Shown here in pieces: positions 25,505 to 38,865 of a stretch of DNA of 64,000 nt. The stretch is from Citrus sinensis (Eukaryota > Streptophyta > Magnoliopsida > Sapindales > Rutaceae): contig NC_068564.1 in NCBI RefSeq assembly GCF_022201045.2, forward strand, positions 27,929,001 through 27,993,000. The letters run 5' to 3'. Made by a program: the position numbers and the translations under genes. The notes below the pieces were generated by a model. It saw nothing but the letters and a program-made list of their open reading frames with translations, did not search any database and had not been told where the DNA came from. Each line of letters opens with the position of its first letter. Positions within the stretch are counted from its first letter, which is position 1.

Positions 25505-26535
25505 AACTCACAATGGTGAATGCAACTGTTTCCCCCTTGCTGTCTGTCTTTTGGTGTGCTGGCTGGGTTTCGCTCTTATTGTTGTGTGCAAACTTTTCGT
25601 TTGATTTTCTTGTTTTCTTTGTCTGCTTTGTAAGTGAAGTCAAAAGGTTGAGGCATTCAACAACTCAGTAAATTGTTAGTAAATTTGTCGTGCTCATATT
25701 GCCATATTAATCTTTTTATCCTCTCGTATGTTTCCGCTCCCTTCTCTCATGGTGCAAACTTTTCAATCAGATAGAAATTGCAACTTGAACCATGAAGGTG
25801 GGACTGTGCTCCACTCTCTAAGCCTCGATCAAACGGTGGATGAATGAAGGGGTAAAAACGAAAGGAAATGCATGCGAAATTTCTCATTTTATTTCTTTTG
25901 AAATTGCATGTCGTCATCATTTCATCAAGAACATTCTGAGAAACCCCATCTCTTAATAAAATGCTAAGCAGCTTAATACGCATATATCGTGAAGGCCGGA
26001 TAGCTTAGAAGGTTGGCTAGAAAATACAACTCAGAGTCTCGCTATTCAACTGAAGAGCGGGTGGGCAATAATTTATGTAATTCTTCATCCAATAGCATTA
26101 TTTTAATTTTCTAATATATTTATAACATTAAAAACAAGATTTGAAATATGCACAACACCTAAGAAAGTTCTGCCATATTCAAAGAAAAAGAAGCCCAATT
26201 CTGCCATATTAAAAGAAGATTTGCAATATACATAGTACGACAGAAATTTCTGCCATATTCAAATTAAAAGAAGTCAAACCTAATAATAATTGGGCTTGAC
26301 TTGAGCTTAATTTTGACACCGAAGCCCGTAAACAAAGCCCAAGTTAGTGATTCCCACTCTGCATTCTTTTGCAATTACCCCTGAATTTCAGCTTCAGGTA
26401 TCATCATTCGTTCATGTCTGGGAAAAAAAAAAAATCGTTTGAAAAACTTCAAATTTCTTTCATCTAATTAATTTTCTTGGGTTCTAGTACACGCACATGC
26501 AATTGCACTAAATAATCGACTTACGGAGGAAGAAA
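25505..26535. other. Intergenic: SYP5 3' UTR and TAF6 promoter
   Basis: The first few hundred bases are SYP5 3' UTR and flank. In the TAF6 upstream region a 12-base word TTCTGCCATATT recurs at 26168, 26199 and 26248 with related flanks (AAAGAAG). No gene. Confidence 0.5.
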
Positions 26536-29500
26536 ATGAGCATAGTACCAAAAGAAACAATTGAGGTAATCGCACAGAGCATTGGAGTTTACAATTTGTC
26601 CTCCGATGTCGCACTCGCTCTCGCTCCCGATGTCGAGTATCGCGTCCGCGAAATCATGCAGGTACACTTTTATTTCTTTATAATTTTGTTTTCGTTCATT
26701 TGCTAGTGTAGTAATTAAGCTTTATTCTTTTATAATTGAAGTTCAATTTTTAGTTACTATATGAGTTTATTACTGAAGTTTGTTGCTTTCAAATTGTAGG
26801 AGGCGATTAAATGTATGCGACACGCGCACAGAACTGTATTGACTGCAAATGATGTTGATAGCGCGCTTAATTTGAGAAATGTGGAGGTATTTTTTAAAAA
26901 AAATTTTTTATTATTGATTGATATGTATTTTGATCTTAAAAAAGGGTTCGTTTGAGATTGAATTGAACAAATTATAGATGTTTTTGTTGCGATTTTTTTC
27001 TCCTCTCTAGTGTTGTAGTTTTGAATTTCTAAATATTTAGTTTGTGTTTTCCTTCTGCATCAGCCGATCTATGGATTTGCTTCTGGTGATTCTCTGCGAT
27101 TCAAGAGAGCTTCTGGTCTCAAGGATTTGTACTACATTGATGACAAAGATGTAGAATTAAGGAATGTAAGGAATTGGAGATTCCATTTAGATATGATCTT
27201 TGAAGCAGCTTTGGTTGTGGTTGTTCTCTGATTTTGCTTGATGGATGCAGGTGATTGAAACACCATTGCCAAAGGCACCGCTTGATACATCTGTTGCTGT
27301 GCACTGGCTGGCAATTGAAGGCGTCCAACCTGCTATACCTGAAAATGCTCCAGTTGATGGTATATTTTTTTAACTCTGATGCTATGTAAATTTAAGGGAT
27401 GAAGGATTGGTTTTTACTAAATTCATATATGTGGGGTGAAACCTTGAGTGGCCAAAAGTTGCTGTGGATTAGAAACTATGGGTATTATCTTTTAGAACTT
27501 GTCTTGTTCATATGCATGGTCAATTATAATTGCATTTAGTTTGCTGCTGAACCATGTAGTATGTCGCTGTTGGATGGTCATGTGGATAGCTCCAAGATGT
27601 GCTTTAGTGATGTTTAATCAATGAAGGGATTAATTTTTATGGACTTGTTTGGCAAATGTAGACTAACTTTTAGATTTTTTATATAATGGGTATTTTGGCT
27701 CTTTATGTTGCTTTATTCACGGTGCTTACAGCTGTCTCTGATGGTAGAAGATCAGAATATAGGGAAGATGGCATTTCTGTTGACATTAGATTACCTGTTA
27801 AGCATGTACTTTCTAAGGAGCTTCAGGTACATTCACTGTCCCATGACTATGCTATATGTTTTTTTTCCCCTCCCTAATTTGTTTACCCTTAAAAGAAAAA
27901 AAATCATGAATATTTCAATGATAACATCTTGCCGTCACTGCCTGTGCAGCTTTACTTTGATAAAATAAGAGAGCTTACTGTGAGTAGATCCAACTCTACT
28001 GTCTTCAAACAAGCACTATTAAGCTTGGCAATGGACTCAGGACTTCATCCATTAGTTCCTTATTTCACATACTTCATCTCTGAGGAGGTAGTCACTAGGA
28101 TCTTCAACTTTTGTCTTTTCTTGGCATAAATTATGAAAACTTTGTTGTTAGTGATATCAGCTGACGTCTCTGTGTTTTCTTCAGGTCACAAGAAGTTTGA
28201 AAAATTTTTCTCTATTGTTTGCTTTGATGCGTGTTGCCCGAAGTCTTCTTCGAAATCCACACATACATATAGAACCTTATGTAAGTGTAGTGCATTCTAT
28301 TTGGTCCTACTTTCATCATTTATATTGAACTGTACAAACTATCATATGGATTTCTTTTTGAATCCTATCAGTGAAGTTTTGCAATGATTACATGAAATTA
28401 TCTTGTGAAGACCTCTAGAAGGGTTTAAAAGATTATAGGATTATTCAAATTTATTTATTTATTTTTAATAAGAAATGAGGCAATAGAGTGCAGCAATTGG
28501 CCTTTTTTCAAAATAATATTGGACTCTGGAAATCCGTGTTTATGAATTAGTCGATGGACAGTGAGTAACCTCGGGAATGTTATTTTTTAACAATTATCAC
28601 ATCGTTGGGATCTGTCAGGTCCTAAGTTTTGGGCTTGGAACTGCAAGTGCTAATCAACACTAATGGTGTTAATTTTCTTCAGCTACACCAAATGATGCCT
28701 TCCGTTATTACCTGCCTTGTCTCTAAAAGATTGGGGAATAGATTTTCTGACAATCACTGGGACCTTAGAAACTTTGTGGCTGACCTTATTGCTTCAATAT
28801 GTACAAGGTGATTTTCTGTTCCTTCTGATTTTTACATATTTTAAAGTTCATTGTAAGAAAATCTGCTTGACTCAAAATCAGCATGTAAAGCCAATTTACC
28901 TTATTGTGAATTTCTACTGTTGGAAAGTTTACTTCTACATGTTTCTACTTGAGAATCATTTAGTCATGCTTGTTTATAATTAGAGCCGAATGGATTTTAT
29001 ATGTGCTTAAGCTGGTGTATTAAGTCCTGTATTTTTCTAGATTGATTTGTTTTTCTTTTCTTTCTTCATTTTTGAATCACATGATTTCAGCAATATCCAG
29101 TATAGATATGCTCTACCAAGTAGGGAGATTAGAACTTGTGTTTGAGAGAATATCATTTGCTCCCTAATTTGTCTTTATAATCACTGTAGCTCTATTTCTT
29201 CTCATGTGTAAACTTTTGCAGATTTGGGCATGTTTATCAAAATCTCCAATCACGTGTGACAAGGACTCTGCTCCATGCTTTCTTGGACCCAACAAAATCA
29301 TTGTCTCAGCACTATGGTGCAATTCAGGGGCTGGCGGCCCTCGGACCCAGTGTGGTATTCTTCATCCACTACGCTTTTTCCATTTTTGAGATTAGGGGGA
29401 AAAAATCTTCTTTTATGGGGTGGGGGGAATGGGAGTAAATGTGATAACCCGTTTTTCTGGAAAGACTATTTCAGCCAGTATTTACTGCAAGTTCTGAGGA

Positions 29501-30866
29501 GAAAAGCCAGAAGGGGAGACATACATTTTAGAATAAGTGCCAATTTTATGAATATGCTCTTTTTGTATCGATTTTCACTTAGCAGTATCACATTCTTCGA
29601 ACTTTTTGAGAAATTCTGATGTTGTTGGATTTTGTTTTGCATATTAACCATAGGGCGCTTATCTTGCTTTGAGCTGTCATTGTAGCATTTATTTTTATGT
29701 CTTATAGAGTTCATTACCTTTTTCTGATTCTGGGTAGGTGCATCTTCTTATACTACCGAATCTTGAGCTGTATTTGAAGTTCCTTGAACCAGAGATGCTT
29801 CTTGAGAAACAAAAAAATGAGATGAAGAGGCATGAAGCTTGGCGTGTTTATGGGGCTTTGCAGGTTGACTTTTTCTTTAAGGAGTTCCTCTACTTGGATT
29901 ACTATTGACATGGCATGCATTGACACTATCATGACCAAAATTTTCAGTGTGCAGCCGGTCTATGCGTATATGATCGACTGAAAACTGTTTTGTTGAGGCC
30001 TCCAAAACAGTCCAGATGGGAGAGTAATAGAAAAGGCATGATTGTGTTTCCAAGTATGATATCATTGAATTAATTTTTTCTTTATTTGCATACATACATA
30101 TGCCGGTAGACACTTGCATCTTTTTGTAGGCTGGGTAACTTATTCTGGAATCCAGAGATTTTAATCACTCGAAAATTGTATTCTTAATAGTCTACCCGGG
30201 AGACAAAAGAATTAAATTAAACATTGATCTCCCATGGCTGTATATGTGAATGAATGGACTTGATTTGAGTTTCAGTGGCCAGTATGTCTTTTAACGTTGT
30301 GGACGTTGGTAGCAAATTTGGTATGCTGCTAACTAACATTGCAGAAACCAATTTAATCTGCTCCTGTAAATCTTCATCATTCAGGGTATCTAGCAAATGC
30401 AATAGAAGCATTGATAATGTTGCTAGCACACTCTTACCTTTAGAATTTGCAATAGATAATTGCTCTCATCGTCTTACTATATTGTCTTTTTTCAACTTAT
30501 CAAGGTAAACGTAAAGCAAGCATGGACAACTTAATGCTGCAACCGCCGGTCAAGAAAATGGCAACACTTGGCCCCATGGGTGTGATGCCAGTGAACTCCA
30601 TGGCTGTTAACATGCAAGGACCATCAGGTGGATTTTCGACTCCTGTAGAAGGTCCAAGGGCTGGTGTATCAATGTTACGGCATTTACAAAATGAGAAGAT
30701 GTTGAGAAGGGAGGTCAGCAATCAAGCACTAAAGACTTCAACTGTTCTAGCTCAGGCTTGGAAGGAGGATGCCGAAGGAGGGCACTTGCTGGCATCCCTG
30801 TATGAACTTTTTGGTGAAAGCATGTTCTCTTTTACTCGCAAATCCGAGTTATATTTCTTCTTGTGA
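26536..30866 (+). CDS. TAF6: Transcription initiation factor TFIID subunit TAF6
   Basis: Twelve exons: 26536-26661, 26800-26886, 27064-27165, 27251-27359, 27732-27826, 27950-28087, 28185-28280, 28683-28807, 29222-29354, 29738-29863, 29948-30053, 30505-30866. They join in frame to 534 aa, close to the Arabidopsis TAF6 proteins. Residues 1-70 are the histone fold ([47 protein letters not shown]) that pairs with TAF9. Residues about 170-400 are the TAF6 C-terminal HEAT region ([32 protein letters not shown]). The C-terminal part is Met/Pro/Gly-rich and less conserved. The protein is a core scaffold of TFIID, and of SAGA in some species, in the nucleus. The gene is convergent with FtsZ1, 505 bases apart stop to stop. 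Confidence 0.95.
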
Positions 30867-31371
30867 TAATTAGGAAATAGGAACCTACAATTTACAATAA
30901 TTCTGTAAATTTTGTATTGTGTTTACAATCAACAGGTTATAGAAGCTCGCAAACTATTAGCAGATAAGTGAATCGGTTACATACATACCGATGGTTGAGA
31001 TTCACCTATTTTCTTGGACTTTTTGTTTAATGAAGCATTGTTTGTGCGCCACCTGTGTAATTCTTTTCACTTATTTCTAGAATTAAAATAAATCATTCAT
31101 CCTGTACAGCTTTGGGTTGAAGCTCCTTGTGAAAAATTTGTTAAGGTTTGGATGATGTGCCTGAGGGCATCAACCTTTATATCCAGATCGAATTATCGAA
31201 GACCACTAATTATGGGATTAATTTAACCATTCACATTACTAATGAACAAATGACAAATGTGATATAGATGAAAAGAAAAACCTAGATATCAGGTACACTT
31301 GAGCTTCAAGATCATTACATAGCTTAATAGCACCACGAGATAGAAAAGATGCAAAAGCAAGTTCAAAAGAA
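30867..31371. other. Convergent 3' flanks of TAF6 and FtsZ1
   Basis: Both genes end toward this 505-base gap, so their 3' UTRs fill or overlap in it. A splice-acceptor-like CAACAG at 30931-30936 is followed by an 11-codon open stretch to a stop at 30969-30971, a candidate alternative TAF6 last exon that I could not support further. Confidence 0.4.
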
Positions 31372-33855
31372 TTAAAAGAAGAGCTTTCTTGGTGGTCTGG
31401 AATTAACAGTTGAAGGTGAGGTAGGCGTATTTAGGGGAAGGGGAACCCCTCTGCTTTCTTGACTTCCTGCTGCTTTGTCAAGCACTTTTGCTGCCTTAGG
31501 GTTGGTTAGAAGCGTCTTCTGAAACGACTGTGAGAAGCCTGTAGCGATTATAGTCACGTGTATCTCCCCATTGTAGCGGTCGTCCACAACAGCCCCAAAT
31601 ATTATGTTAGCCGAAGGATCTGCCAAACTTGTCACAACCTGAAAATATCCAAAACGCAACAAATTACTTGTTAAGCTAATGGCTAAAAGAGCCTGTACTG
31701 ACTGCATAAAATCATTACATAGCTTCAAAAATTCCAGGTTGCCAACCAATTTTTGTTAAGTTTATGTAAACTGACACCTCATATAGCTTGTAAAATTCTA
31801 CAGTACCTGGGACACTCGATTAACCTCCTGCAAGGTTATGTCCTTTCCTCCAGTAATATTATATACCACACCAGTTGCCGACTGGATTGATGACCCAATC
31901 AAGGGAGCCAAAGTTGCCTGTTCAGCAGCTTCTTCTGCACGGTTTTTGCTGGATGAAACCCCCACTCCAAGCATTGCAGTTCCTGAATCTTTCATGACTG
32001 CCTTGACATCTGCAAAATCCACATTCACCAGCCCAGGTATCTGCAAAAAACGAAACAACATAAGCAATCTGGATTTTCAAACAATTAACAACCATTGAAA
32101 AACATGGACATTTAAGCCCTTTTTTTTTTTTCCCAAATTCAACCATTCAGGAAAGCCTGCCTCTAAGAGTATCATGAAAGTCTCGGATGCAATGGTAGTA
32201 ATGGTGGAAGAAATTTCAAGAGCGGATGGCTAGGAACCTCTTGAAATGGTAATTTGGGAGGGAAAAGTATAATTGAAAAAAAAAAAGATTATTCAGTTTT
32301 CCACCAAATAACTCACAGTGATTATGTCTGAAATTCCTTGAACCCCTTGGCGTAGAACGTCATCAGCAAGAAGGAAAGCATCCTGAAGGGCTGTCTGCTC
32401 ATCAGTAATATCAAGCAGACGATCATTGGGAATTACTATTAGAGTATCAACATTCTTTTGTAACCTCTCGATGGCCTCTAATGCCTGCACACAAACACAG
32501 GAAATTAAATTTATTTATGATCGATATCCAATGTTCCAGAATTTTCAATTGAAGAAAAAAAAAAAGGATCCCACAGAGCAAACTGGAAATTAATGTATCA
32601 TAATATAACCGCTGAATATTTCGACTAGCAAAGTTCCAGATTATACATCACATATTAAGAATAAACTACTAAGCTAGTATTCATGATATCAAATAGAAAT
32701 CAAAATAACACCTACCTGCGAGGATCTTTTACGTCCTTCAAAACTGAAAGGATAAGTAACCACACCAACAGTTAAATAACCAGCCTCCTTGGCTATCTGA
32801 GCAACAACTGGTGCAGCACCTGATCCTGTGCCTCCACCCATACCAGCAGTAATAAACACAAGATCCGAGCCCTTGAGAGCATTTGCGATGACTTCCTTTG
32901 ACTCCTCAGCAGCTTGCTCCCCCAAAAGTGGATTCCCACCCGTTCCTACATTTCAATCAAGCAGTTAGAATAGAAGAAAAAACAGTACCTACCCACACAA
33001 CAAATAACAGCAAAAGACAAGTGCAGACCTAGTCCACGAGTCAAAAGATCTCCAATTTGAAGTGGGTTCTCTGCAGCTGACTGTAAAAGGGCTTGGGAAT
33101 CTGTGTTTATGGCATAGAAATCAACTCCCTAGGCACGAAACCGAGCAACATTAGCAACAGCTTACATAATATAATCCTTAAATCGTAAAATTGCCTACAT
33201 CCTACAACTGAAATTGCATGATGGACTATAATTACAAATTAGCACATATATTACATGGCCTTGAACAATATTACTTAATTACAAATAACATAAATAGAAT
33301 AAAATTTTCACTCCACAATAACAGAGTAAACACATAAGTGATCAGAAACTCAAAGAGCCAATAATAAAAACGCTTATCAACCTTCTACCATTTAAGAAAT
33401 GAAACTATGAATTCCAAAAATTTTAATACATTTTCAACATTGTCATTAATGAACAAAAATATTTGAAATTTTGTAATAAATTTGGAGCCTTTATCAAATT
33501 TCAGCCAAATTCACTATAATGTTACTGATAAATTCTAAAATTATAAATCAAAAAACAATTTTTTTCTTTAAAAAATCCTTTAAAGAATAAAGAAAAGAAA
33601 CCCCACCTGTAAGCCGCTGCCAATCATGCGATTAACAGCATTGTTGCCGCCTCCACCGACACCCACAACCTTTATCTTAGCAGTTTCCATTGGAGCAAAG
33701 GAGCAGCTTATATTCCCAGAACGACACCGTTTCCAGGCACTTTTCCGCATAGTTTTGCGACTAAGAGAGCGTGAGTTATTGTAATGAAGTGAATTGGCAA
33801 ATGAGGTTGATGATGAAATTAACTCATTTGGGTTTGTCACTTGAAGTGTTGCCAT
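31372..33855 (-). CDS. FTSZ1: Plastid division GTPase FtsZ1
   Basis: Six exons: 33855-33607, 33128-33029, 32945-32716, 32484-32317, 32040-31807, 31638-31372; joined product 415 aa. Residues 1-55 are Ser/Arg-rich and low in acids, a chloroplast transit peptide. The FtsZ core begins at [20 protein letters not shown]. The tubulin/FtsZ signature GGGTGSG is at 153-159, followed by the T7 loop with the GTPase-activating acids ([12 protein letters not shown]). The C-terminus ends in Pro/Ser/Arg-rich sequence and lacks the short ARC6-binding tail of FtsZ2, and no FtsZ2-type tail is seen, so it is the FtsZ1 class. It assembles with FtsZ2 into the stromal Z ring at the plastid division site. Remembered synteny with PPX and VHA-e agrees. 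Confidence 0.96.
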
Positions 33856-36478
33856 TTCGATATATATATATATTTTTTACTTTAATCTTCTTGTTTCTTT
33901 CGTTTGCTAATTGTTTGGAAAAGAGGAGGAGGTTTTAGGGTTTTAGATGGAGGGAATTGATCGGATTTCACATTACAGTTTGTATTTTTAATTCTGGGAG
34001 ATATTTGCAATTAGAAAGATTGGGTGGACCACTTATGAACGGCGCCGTATTGAGCAGCAGTTTTTCATTTATGTTATGATTAATTAAAAAAATGATTTTA
34101 AAGATAATTACTCTTCAGTTTCAGTTGCGTTTGAATTTTATATTAATGGTATGTTTACTAAACGGGTGCTGGAATGAGTTGGAATTAGAACCGATGAGAA
34201 TCGAAATGAGTTGGAATAAGACTGGAGAATGAAAATTAAAATAAATTGTTTAATTGAACAATAAGAATCGGAATGAATTCAGTTGCGTTTGAATTTTATA
34301 TTAATGGTATGTTTTCTAAACGGGTGTTGGAATGGATTGGAATTAGAGCCGATGAGAATCGAAATGAGTTGGGATGAGAATGAATAATGAAAATTAAAAT
34401 AAATTGTTTAATTGAACAATAAGAATCGGAATGGATTGCCATTAATTTTTTTGTTCAAATCGAAATTAGAATGAGTTAGATTGTAACAAATTATTAAAAA
34501 GTACTTAATAAACTATTGTCATTATTATCATTTTGTATTTTAATTATAGTGATTATTTATTCAAAATTTAATATTATTAATAATTATTGTTAATAATATA
34601 TTGATAATTAATTGTAAAAAATTTTAATTAATTAATTGTTAACAAATATATTAATATATTGATTAATAATAATAATTATCATTATATTAATAATTAATCA
34701 TGATAATATATTAATTAATTATAATATATTAAAAATTATATATAAGAAATATTAATTATTGTAATTATTTATTCAAAAAATAATAATAATAATAATATCA
34801 TTATTATTTAATTGATCATAATAATATATTAATCAATTATAACATTTTTTTGAACTGAGGATAAAATGAGTATTTTTTATTTTTGGGGATAAAATGGTCA
34901 TTTATTGAATCAGAACCCCATTCCCAACACTTTCTTAAGAATCAATCTCCCATTCTCCATTCTCAAATTAAGGTGGACCCATAATTCTGATTTTGATTTC
35001 CAACTCTATTTTATTAAATAAATACTGTCAATAATTTCAATTCCCTAATCTAAAAAGTAAATACAACACAAAAGATCCAATTGTATTAAGCTGAATTTAG
35101 TTTACTTACATCATTTATAAGTTCCATCAATTAATTTTTATGCATAAGCGTTGTGCGGAGGGCCTGAAACCCTGATGAGCTTCTGTAAATTTTTAAGTGC
35201 ATTTTTTAACATTGACCCATCATTGCTTTAAAACACCAAAAAATACCCCTCTTAATTTTTAAAAATATAAAAAAATATCGCATATTAAAAAAATACTTTA
35301 TGCCTTTACCTTAACTGTTAGCATATATACTTTGGGCTGCTAGTTTCCTTCTTCGCTAATTCTTCATTCCTCTTTCCTCCAATTCTTCACACTTCACTTA
35401 TTTTTTATCTCTGGAAAATTAAGCTGTCTTAAGAAGCTTACTATTAATTTGCTACTCTAATTATTTAGAAAAAGTATTTCTTTATTGCCTATCATTTCTT
35501 TAATATTTTTTAGGATTTCTCTTGGATGAGGGAGCTAGGATTATGTTCTAGGGTATTTTTAATTCTCATGTTGATAATGAAATTATCCTTAAATGTTTTC
35601 AACGTATGAAAACATATTCGGAACAGTTGTAAATACATTGAATAAAATATTTTAAAGAATTTGGGTTTTGATACTTGTTATTTATTGAATTTTTAAAAAA
35701 TTATATTATTATTTAAACTTAATCCCTGTTACATTAAATTCTTGGTACCACCACTATTTTTGTGTACGACTTAATCTTAGTTATCAAACTAATATTAAGT
35801 CAACTGTGCGTTAAATAATAATATAGTTAATTATTAATTATTAATTAATCAGAGGAATCGTTTCGGTTCGAGCTTGAATACTACTAGCCCACCCACATTG
35901 ACACCCCTACCTTGCTTAAGCTTGCAAAATTTGCATAGCAATCTTAAAAAGATTTGAAGCCTGAACACCCTACCCCGAACCCTGAAACTTATTTGAACTG
36001 AACATTAGTTCAGAAATGAATGAAAATCCTTCCCCAGTAACCAGAATCTCTTTCCAGTAAAAATCAGAAGTACAGCCATGTTGTTCAGATCTCATTCCGA
36101 AGATAATATCACACTAATTATATAATATATATAGCGCAAGGAATTACCCCAAGCACAATCAGGAATGACAGGTTTAAGATGGAAAAGCTCTTCTTGAAGC
36201 TTTATTTCATTCATGTTGAAATGTCGAGTAGAATGCCCACTAAAAGCTTGGAAATGAATGAGAAATGAAAAATTAACAATTCAAAACGAGGTAGTGTTAA
36301 CCATCAAACACCAATACAACTCAGGTTCAAAGTTCATGCCCTCGATACATACAGACCCCAACAATAGCAAAATACAAATTGATCCATGACACCTGGAAAC
36401 AGATATTATCTAGGGGCCAATTCACAATAGACATCACTGGATTACCAATAAGATACTATAAGCTTCTGCACAAGAACT
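33856..36478. other. Intergenic, transposon-derived AT-rich DNA
   Basis: Holds the FtsZ1 promoter at its left end (with a TATATATATATA run at 33862-33873), then AT-rich DNA. The section 34119-35060 looks like a decayed DNA transposon (separate entry). The rest, 35060-36478, contains no gene that I can see; the right end carries the 3' flank of the V-ATPase gene. Confidence 0.5.
34119..35060. mobile_element. Decayed non-autonomous DNA transposon (tentative)
   Basis: The left side has GGAATGAG/GAATCGGAATG-rich sequence, duplicated with a 159-base shift (CAGTTGCGTTTGAATTTTAT at 34119 and 34278). The right side has the complementary style (CCCATTCTCCATTCTCA around 34950). Between them is extremely AT-rich DNA. 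Such GGAATGGGAATG-type ends in inverted orientation are common in plant MITEs, but I cannot define exact ends or a target duplication. Confidence 0.4.
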
Positions 36479-38865
36479 TCACTCCTCTTCACTCAGAATT
36501 GGAACAATGAGAGGCTTCATTTGCGCCAGATATACGATTGCCCACCTAACATAGCGAAAGGATATAGTGAATATGAATTTGGACAAAAAACAAACAGAAC
36601 AATATTCTAATATGTCAAATCAGCATAAATCAGGAAATAGAAACAGTAAGTAAACACAAAAAGGGACTAGAAACTAGATGAACAAAAATTGCATGTTTAT
36701 ATTGCACATTAGCATAAACCTGGAAATAGAAGATTGTAGGTATAAAATATTATTGCTTTCGGTAAATCTAAATAAAAGGAATTGTCTCTTTTTGGTAAAA
36801 CATCAGAAGTGATGTCCTAAGAGAATATGACACTCTATGGCACCACTGCAATGCCCATAAAATGGCTGACAGCCTAACATTCACCAGACTATTGGTGAAG
36901 CTTCTGGTCCAAAGAACACAATAAAAAAGCTAGACAATCATTTATGAAAAAAAATAAATCACAACCAATATACAGTTCACCTTCCACTCTTTATTTAAAT
37001 TATGACATACAAATGCATAAATGTATCCAGGACTGAAAATCCTTTACAATCAGATTAGTTACAAAAAACACCAGATTGAAGAAATCTTAAATAGCACAAA
37101 ATAAAAATTAGAACAGAGAGAGAATGAATTCATACATCATCCAGCAGGAGACTGTGGCAGTAATAACCAAGGTTAGGTGGAGCCTGCATCATGAAACACA
37201 GGTTTCTTTATAAGAATATTATCATACGAAAATATGTTCTGATACATGAATATCATCAGCAAGCAAGAATGTGTGCACATTAATTTGCATTAGCAGGCAA
37301 ACATTATTGCAAGTGTTCATGAATATCAATATATGAGGGTATTTTCTAATAAAAAGGGAATCTTTCCTCTTCTTTCTAGAGGATATACTTATGCCCTTCT
37401 GTAAACCATGAACACAGAATATACTTAAAATTTATTACACGGAACTTGTCCTGCCAAGGTAGAATCCAACAAAAAATCCTACCTTCAGGGAATCGTACAT
37501 AATGTGGAAGCTACCTACACTAGAGACCTCAATATTGTGCTCATCAGCACAAACTATTAATGCATAATTGCACTGAACAACGGCCCTTACATATATGTTA
37601 AAGTGAGTGCATACGTGTGGAGTTGTGAAAACCAAAATGGCTATGGTACCTAGTGTCTCAAACTTCAGTGAAAGATACAAGTGTCGGTCAAAAACCAGCA
37701 TCCATTAAGAAAGGGGAAAAGAAAAAGAAAAGATATGGGTGAAACATTAACATGGTTCATGTGAGAACATTTTTCAGACACAGGATTATATGCAAAACCC
37801 ATCAAATTTACTAGATCCATTCCCACAATGCCAATCACCAAACTGGTCCTAATCCAAAATTGTACGACTAACGACTATTATCATATGAAAATATGAAATA
37901 AGAATATTATCATATGAAAATATGAAATAAGAATATTATCATATGAAAATATGTTCTAATACATGAATATCATCAGCAAGCAAGAATGCACGCACATTAA
38001 CGTCGGTGAGTTTGCAAATTGCAATAGTGGGCAAACATGATTGCAAGTGTTCATGAATATCAATACATGAGGATATTTTATAATCCAAAGGGAATCTTTT
38101 TTTCTCCTTTCTAGAGGATATACTTGTGCACTTCTGTATAACATGAACAAAGAGTATACTTAAAAAGTTATTACACAGTGCTTGTCCTGCCAAAGTAATC
38201 CAAGATGAATCCTACATTCTCACCTTCAGTTAATCTTACATAATGCAGAAGCTACCTAGACTAGAGACCTCAATATTGTGCTTGTCAGCACAAACTATTA
38301 ATGCATAATTGCACAATGGCCCTTACATACACATTGAAGTGAGTGCATGTGTGTGGAGTTGCAAAGACCAAAATTTCACACTTCAGTCAAAGATACAAGT
38401 GCCGGTCAAAAACCAGCATCCATCGAAAACGAAAAGATGATATGGGTGAAACATTAATACGGTTCATGTACGAACATTTTTCAGATACAGGATTATTTGT
38501 AAAACCCATCAAAGCTGCTAGATCCATTCCCACAATGCCAATCACCTAAATGATCCTAATCCAAAATTTTCATATCATTCTAATTTTCTTCAATGGTCAC
38601 ATTTACAATTAGCACTAAATTGCAACATTATTTTACAATCCAAATCATGCACAGAATCTCAAATCAGCAGATATACCAACTTTAAACCCTAATTAAAAAA
38701 AAAAACCACCAAATCCAAAAAATCAAACATTGAACCAAAAGAAGAAAAATAAAATAAAAGAACATACAAATTGGTAGAAGGTCCCCTGTTGCAGCAAATT
38801 CTGGTACAAAGAGAAGCAATGATCCCAATCACTAAAAAAACTAGCGTTGTCACCAAAAACCCCAT
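36479..38865 (-). CDS. VHA-e: V-type proton ATPase subunit e (VHA-e)
   Basis: Three short exons too small for a simple open-frame search: 38865-38768, 37183-37136, 36545-36479; they join to 70 aa, the exact family size. The product begins [19 protein letters not shown] and ends [17 protein letters not shown], with two membrane segments (about 3-22 and 34-56) and a Cys-rich loop ([13 protein letters not shown]). Subunit e is a small hydrophobic part of the membrane Vo sector of the V-ATPase that acidifies vacuole and trans-Golgi compartments. Intron 1 (about 1.6 kb) contains a large internal duplication. Remembered synteny: lies between FtsZ1 and TOP1 in Arabidopsis, as here. Confidence 0.95.
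37211..38568. repeat. ~650-bp tandem duplication inside VHA-e intron 1
   Basis: Copy A 37211-37862 and copy B 37928-38568 share ordered landmarks: GAATATTATCATA, ATCATCAGCAAGCAAGAATG, TTCTAGAGGATATACTT, GAGACCTCAATATTGTGCT, CCCACAATGCCAATCACC. Divergence is by many substitutions and small indels, so it is older than the other tandem repeats here. Between them a 27-base unit (GAATATTATCATATGAAAATATGAAATAA style) is repeated almost three times at about 37878-37945. Confidence 0.9.

Noticed and set aside
30937-30971. Alternative last exon of TAF6
   Set aside because: A good acceptor is followed by a short open frame, but no donor within the last exon gives a clearly better C-terminus; it may be plain 3' UTR.
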